DNA from: an uncultured Cytophagaceae bacterium
GTDB lineage: Bacteria; Bacteroidota; Bacteroidia; Cytophagales; Microscillaceae
Assembly (NCBI GenBank): GCA_937899305.1
Contig: CALDJV010000618.1
Coordinates: 1-9,410, forward strand
Reading direction: 5' to 3'
Length of the DNA: 9,410 bases
Notes under the pieces: generated by a model
Databases searched by the model: none
What the model saw: only the letters and a program-made list of their open reading frames with translations
What the model was told of the DNA's origin: nothing
Translations under genes and position numbers: made by a program
In this document: positions 6,617-9,410 of the stretch, in pieces
How positions within the stretch are numbered: the stretch's first letter is position 1
How the letters are laid out: each line of letters begins with the position of its first letter

Positions 6617-8332
6617 ATGAGAAAATTAACTGTTTTAACCATGGGTTTGTCGTGTATACTGCTTTGGAATACGCAAACCACATTGGCTCAAGCAAAGCAG
6701 GTACTGATTGATCAATACCTGAGCAAAGCGAGCCAAGAAGGCTTTGCTGGAGTGGTTCTGGTAGCCCAGCGAGGCAAAATTATCTTTAACAAAGGCTATG
6801 GAATGGCCAATCGAGAAAAAGGCATTGCCTACAATCAAAATTCAGTGTTTTCTATTGGCTCTATCACCAAACAGTTTACTGGAGCAGCTATTATGAAGCT
6901 GGAAACGGAAGGTAAACTTAAAACGAGTGATTTGATGAGCAAGTACCTGCCTAATGTACCTACCGAAATGCAAAAAATTACTTTGCATCATTTGCTTACC
7001 CACAGTGCGGGGTTACCGGGTGGTATAGGGCCCGACAGCGAACTAATTGATGCCCAGGCTTATCTGAAAAGAGTATACAGTAAACCGCTCAAAAAATCGT
7101 TTGGCTCATTTGTGTATAGCAACGTGGGCTTTAGTCTCCTGGCTATGGTGATAGAAAAAGCGAGTGGAATGTCTTACGAAAAATATTTGCAACAAAAACT
7201 ATTCAAACCTGCTGGAATGACCCAAACTGGATATGCATTGCCTCAATGGAAGAAAGAACGCATAGTAATGGGATATGAGGGAAAAAACCTTTGGGGAAAT
7301 ACCTATCAAAATTCGCAATACCACAAAGGAGTTACCTATCATTTGCGCGGGAATGGTGGCATTATGTCTACAGTACTGGATATGCACAAATGGTATGAAG
7401 CCATTAAAAACAATACGGTACTCTCAAAAGCCGCAACACAAAAGTATTTAACCAAACACATTGTTGAGCGAAAAGGCGGCCCTTTTCATTATTGCTATGG
7501 TTGGGGAACTGAGCAAAAGAAGGGAAGAGAAATTACTTGGCACAATGGTGGAAACGGATATTTTAGTAATTATATGGGATTTTATCCTGACAAAGACCTC
7601 ATGATTTTTGTGGGTTGCAATATTGGCAAAGATGCAGATCCTTATGCACATACAGTAGATGAAATTATGCACGGTGAATTCAAAGCGTTGGACGCTTCTA
7701 TGGTTAAATTATACGCGGGTACTTATCAATTGCCCAATGGACAAAAATTCAAAGTGCGCCTAAATGCCAACAATCAATTAATAGTACCGATTAATCGGTC
7801 GGATTTGTATAAAGTATTCTCAGGGACTGGCAAAGAAGATAAAAAAACGGCGGAAGGTTATAACCAAAAAGTACAGGAAATGCTCAAGCCTTTGCTTAAG
7901 GAAAACTATGCAGGTTATGCGAAAATCGAGAGCCAGTATATTACAAGTATGAATGCCAGCGAAATTGAACGGCAAGTAAAAAGCCTCTTCAAAAATATGA
8001 TCAAAGCCATTGGGAAGCCCCAATCAGTCAAAATATTGGGTAGCGTGTCGCGTAGAGGTGGTCAGTATTACCTCACTGCTTCGCGAATTACTTTTGCTAA
8101 GTCAGGCAAACAAACAAATATGTACTTTTTCCATTATTGGGCGGGTAATCGTTTGGTAGACTTGAACCGAAGCACTGAAGAACAAATGAGTAAGCGATTT
8201 GACCATCAAGAAGGTAAAAAATTCTTTGCTAGAAGTAATCAACTCGCGATTGAGCTAATGACCAAAGACGGGGTGCCAGCTTTAAAGGTAGGTAACCAGT
8301 TGGTTCTAAGAAAAATGAGTAACCTGAAATAG
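6617..8332 (+). CDS. Secreted serine hydrolase, beta-lactamase/PBP4* superfamily, with C-terminal extension
   Basis: This 571-residue exported protein has a signal peptide at 1 to about 26 (LAQA cleavage region, no lipobox). The hydrolase domain (about 30-350) is of the class C beta-lactamase/esterase superfamily (PF00144). The nucleophile motif S82-I-T-K85 is in SIGSITKQFTG, the second motif Y167-S-N169 in FVYSNVGFS, and the third (KTG-equivalent) HNGG at 309-312. LTHSAGLPG (127-135) and GNGGIMST (245-252) are also family hallmarks. From about 362, a beta-rich segment (YAGTYQLPNGQ) resembles the small barrel that often follows such domains. The final ~160 residues (about 410-571) are unrecognised, with helical then strand-like patterns. 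It may be a peptidase, esterase or peptidoglycan-related enzyme; antibiotic hydrolysis is not implied. It is the first of two tandem paralogues and divergent from a two-component system. Confidence 0.92.
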   Translation: MRKLTVLTMGLSCILLWNTQTTLAQAKQVLIDQYLSKASQEGFAGVVLVAQRGKIIFNKGYGMANREKGIAYNQNSVFSIGSITKQFTGAAIMKLETEGKLKTSDLMSKYLPNVPTEMQKITLHHLLTHSAGLPGGIGPDSELIDAQAYLKRVYSKPLKKSFGSFVYSNVGFSLLAMVIEKASGMSYEKYLQQKLFKPAGMTQTGYALPQWKKERIVMGYEGKNLWGNTYQNSQYHKGVTYHLRGNGGIMSTVLDMHKWYEAIKNNTVLSKAATQKYLTKHIVERKGGPFHYCYGWGTEQKKGREITWHNGGNGYFSNYMGFYPDKDLMIFVGCNIGKDADPYAHTVDEIMHGEFKALDASMVKLYAGTYQLPNGQKFKVRLNANNQLIVPINRSDLYKVFSGTGKEDKKTAEGYNQKVQEMLKPLLKENYAGYAKIESQYITSMNASEIERQVKSLFKNMIKAIGKPQSVKILGSVSRRGGQYYLTASRITFAKSGKQTNMYFFHYWAGNRLVDLNRSTEEQMSKRFDHQEGKKFFARSNQLAIELMTKDGVPALKVGNQLVLRKMSNLK

Positions 8333-8373
8333 CAATTTTGATTATTAGCAGGCTTTGGCTTCACCAGGTTACT
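8318..8373. terminator. Inverted repeat across hydrolase stop codon, possible terminator
   Basis: AGTAACCTG (8318-8326) and CAGGTTACT (8365-8373) form a perfect 9-bp inverted repeat around a 38-base loop, starting before the stop codon at 8330-8332. No T-run follows. The long loop makes an intrinsic terminator doubtful. Confidence 0.25.
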
Positions 8374-8447
8374 TGCATAGAGGCGGAGGCGATTCCTATG
8401 TTTTTGGAGAAGCATATGCGCCGATAAAAATCAAAGAAGTGAAATGA
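8346..8447 (+). pseudogene. Possible decayed coding fragment between the paralogues
   Basis: A short stop-bounded frame without a start codon reads GGGDSYVFGEAYAPIKIKEV from 8382, ending with TGA at 8445-8447. Its composition looks more protein-like and GC-richer than the surrounding AT-rich spacer, as if it were the 3' end of a lost gene or part of a dispersed repeat. It may equally be chance; I recognise no family. Confidence 0.2.
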
Positions 8448-8501
8448 TCATCTTACAATCTGGAAGAAAATTCAAAGTAAGTTCAATATTGAGATGTGTT
8501 T

Positions 8502-8527
8502 TCAAATCATATAACTCAAATTATACA
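8502..8527 (+). promoter_or_regulatory. Conserved upstream sequence, copy 2
   Basis: This is the counterpart of 6589-6616 directly before the second hydrolase start. A perfect 10-bp palindrome, TCAATATTGA, lies just upstream at 8483-8492. The rest of the 195-base spacer is not similar to the region before the first hydrolase. Confidence 0.4.
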
Positions 8528-9410
8528 ATGAAAAATTTAACTATTCCGACAATTTTTTTACTAAGTATATTGTTGTTGAGTGCGCAAATTGTCTTGGCGC
8601 AAAAAAAGGCCGCCCTTATTGGGCAATACTTTGCCAAAGCCACTAAGGACGGCTTTAGAGGAGTAGCATTGGTGGCCCAAAAGGGTAAAATTATTTTTGC
8701 CAAAGGTTATGGACTAGCCGACCGGGAAAAGAACTTGGCCTACAATCAAAATTCCGTGTTTTCTGTTGGCTCTATCACCAAGCAGTTTACTGGAGCAGCT
8801 ATTATGAAGCTAGAAATGGAAGGTAAACTTAAAACGAGTGATTTGATGAGCAAGTACCTGCCTAATGTACCTGTCGAAATGCAAAAAATTACTTTACACC
8901 ATTTGCTTACCCACAGTGCGGGCTTGCCAGGAAGTATTGGCCAAGACGAAGAGTTGATCGATGCTCAAGCTTATCTAAAAAGGTTGTATAGCGAAGGGCT
9001 TGGGGAATCATTTGGGTCATTTGCTTACAGCAATGTAGGCTATAGTTTGTTGGCAATGGTGGTAGAGAAGGTAAGTGGGATGTCTTATGAAAAGTATTTG
9101 CAACAAAAGTTGTTCAAACCTGCTGGAATGACTCAAACTGGGTATGTATTGCCAAAGTGGAAAAACGAAAGTATTGTGATTGGATACCGAGGCAAGACTC
9201 GGTGGGGGGCGGTACACCGAAGATCTCAATACCACAAAGGAGTTACTTATCACCTGCGGGGGAATGGGGGAATTATGTCTACGGTGTTGGATATGCACAA
9301 ATGGTACAAGGCCATTAAAAACAATACTGTACTTTCAAAAGCCGCTACAAAAAAATATTTGGCCAAGCACATTCTGATAAGAGAAGGCAGACATTATGAT
9401 TATGGCTGGG
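8528..9410 (+). CDS. Second secreted serine hydrolase, partial (runs off window)
   Basis: An open frame from ATG at 8528 runs to the window edge with no stop, giving the first 294 residues of a paralogue of the preceding gene. The signal peptide (1 to about 24, ending VLA before QKK), S82-I-T-K85, Y167-S-N169 and LTHSAGLPG align without a gap to the first copy through about residue 280. By hand count 219 of 280 residues are identical (78%). Differences cluster in the signal peptide, 153-160 and 221-232. Near residue 285 it is two residues shorter than its neighbour. The HNGG motif and C-terminal extension would lie beyond the window. Like the first copy it should be exported. Its 195-base separation leaves both co-transcription and an own promoter possible. 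Confidence 0.92.
   Translation, partial: MKNLTIPTIFLLSILLLSAQIVLAQKKAALIGQYFAKATKDGFRGVALVAQKGKIIFAKGYGLADREKNLAYNQNSVFSVGSITKQFTGAAIMKLEMEGKLKTSDLMSKYLPNVPVEMQKITLHHLLTHSAGLPGSIGQDEELIDAQAYLKRLYSEGLGESFGSFAYSNVGYSLLAMVVEKVSGMSYEKYLQQKLFKPAGMTQTGYVLPKWKNESIVIGYRGKTRWGAVHRRSQYHKGVTYHLRGNGGIMSTVLDMHKWYKAIKNNTVLSKAATKKYLAKHILIREGRHYDYGW

Noticed and set aside
8294..8305. AACCA/TGGTT inverted repeat
   Set aside because: It lies within the hydrolase coding sequence, is only 5 bp, and is explained by the codons there.
9017..9377. Frames of 93 (-) and 65 (+) codons near the right edge
   Set aside because: They overlap the well-supported partial second hydrolase, whose true frame lacks a stop in the window.
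6617..9410. Antibiotic-resistance beta-lactamase
   Set aside because: The motifs fit the broad serine hydrolase superfamily that includes esterases and peptidases; nothing points to antibiotic hydrolysis.

Overview
The window looks like a chromosomal segment of a Bacteroidota bacterium, most likely a marine Cytophagales member of the Microscilla type. This is an inference from several signs. The DNA is AT-rich, gene starts lack Shine-Dalgarno sequences, and three perfect matches to the Bacteroidota -7 promoter element (TAnnTTTG) lie upstream of genes. A LytS-like kinase is paired with a LytTR regulator, and the menaquinone pair resembles those of this phylum. No rRNA, tRNA, CRISPR array or intact insertion sequence was seen.

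Layout from left to right: (1) 106-1503 (+), a helical protein of unknown function with a linker and a basic, SH3-like-looking C-terminal tail. (2) 1548-2801 (-), isochorismate synthase, convergent with gene 1 and separated from it by nested hairpins. (3) 2879-3310 (-), a YdiI/MenI-type hotdog thioesterase upstream of the synthase, with a well-formed promoter. The track-like longer start at 3364 is not supported. (4) 3311-3874, about 560 bases without a gene, containing inverted repeats and a compact structured block that looks like a dispersed or MITE-like element. (5) 3875-4501 (+), a histidine-phosphatase-family enzyme that has to start at TTG. (6) 5235-4504 and 6379-5228 (-), a LytTR response regulator and its LytS-like sensor kinase, overlapping by 8 bases. 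(7) 6617-8332 and 8528-9410 (+), two tandem, closely related secreted serine hydrolases of the beta-lactamase/PBP4* superfamily. The second is cut off by the window edge.

Functional links: genes 2 and 3 probably act in the same pathway, with isochorismate synthesis at the entry to menaquinone biosynthesis and DHNA-CoA hydrolysis later. The kinase and regulator form a self-contained two-component system. It is divergent from the serine hydrolases, so these are candidate targets, but no operator was recognised. The two hydrolases come from a recent tandem duplication: about 78% amino-acid identity over the first 280 residues by hand count, with a patchy pattern that suggests gene conversion. 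I did not find a convincing wholly new system. The most interesting items are the tail on gene 1, the structured intergenic element at 3449-3768, and the mosaic duplicated hydrolases with their conserved upstream sequence.
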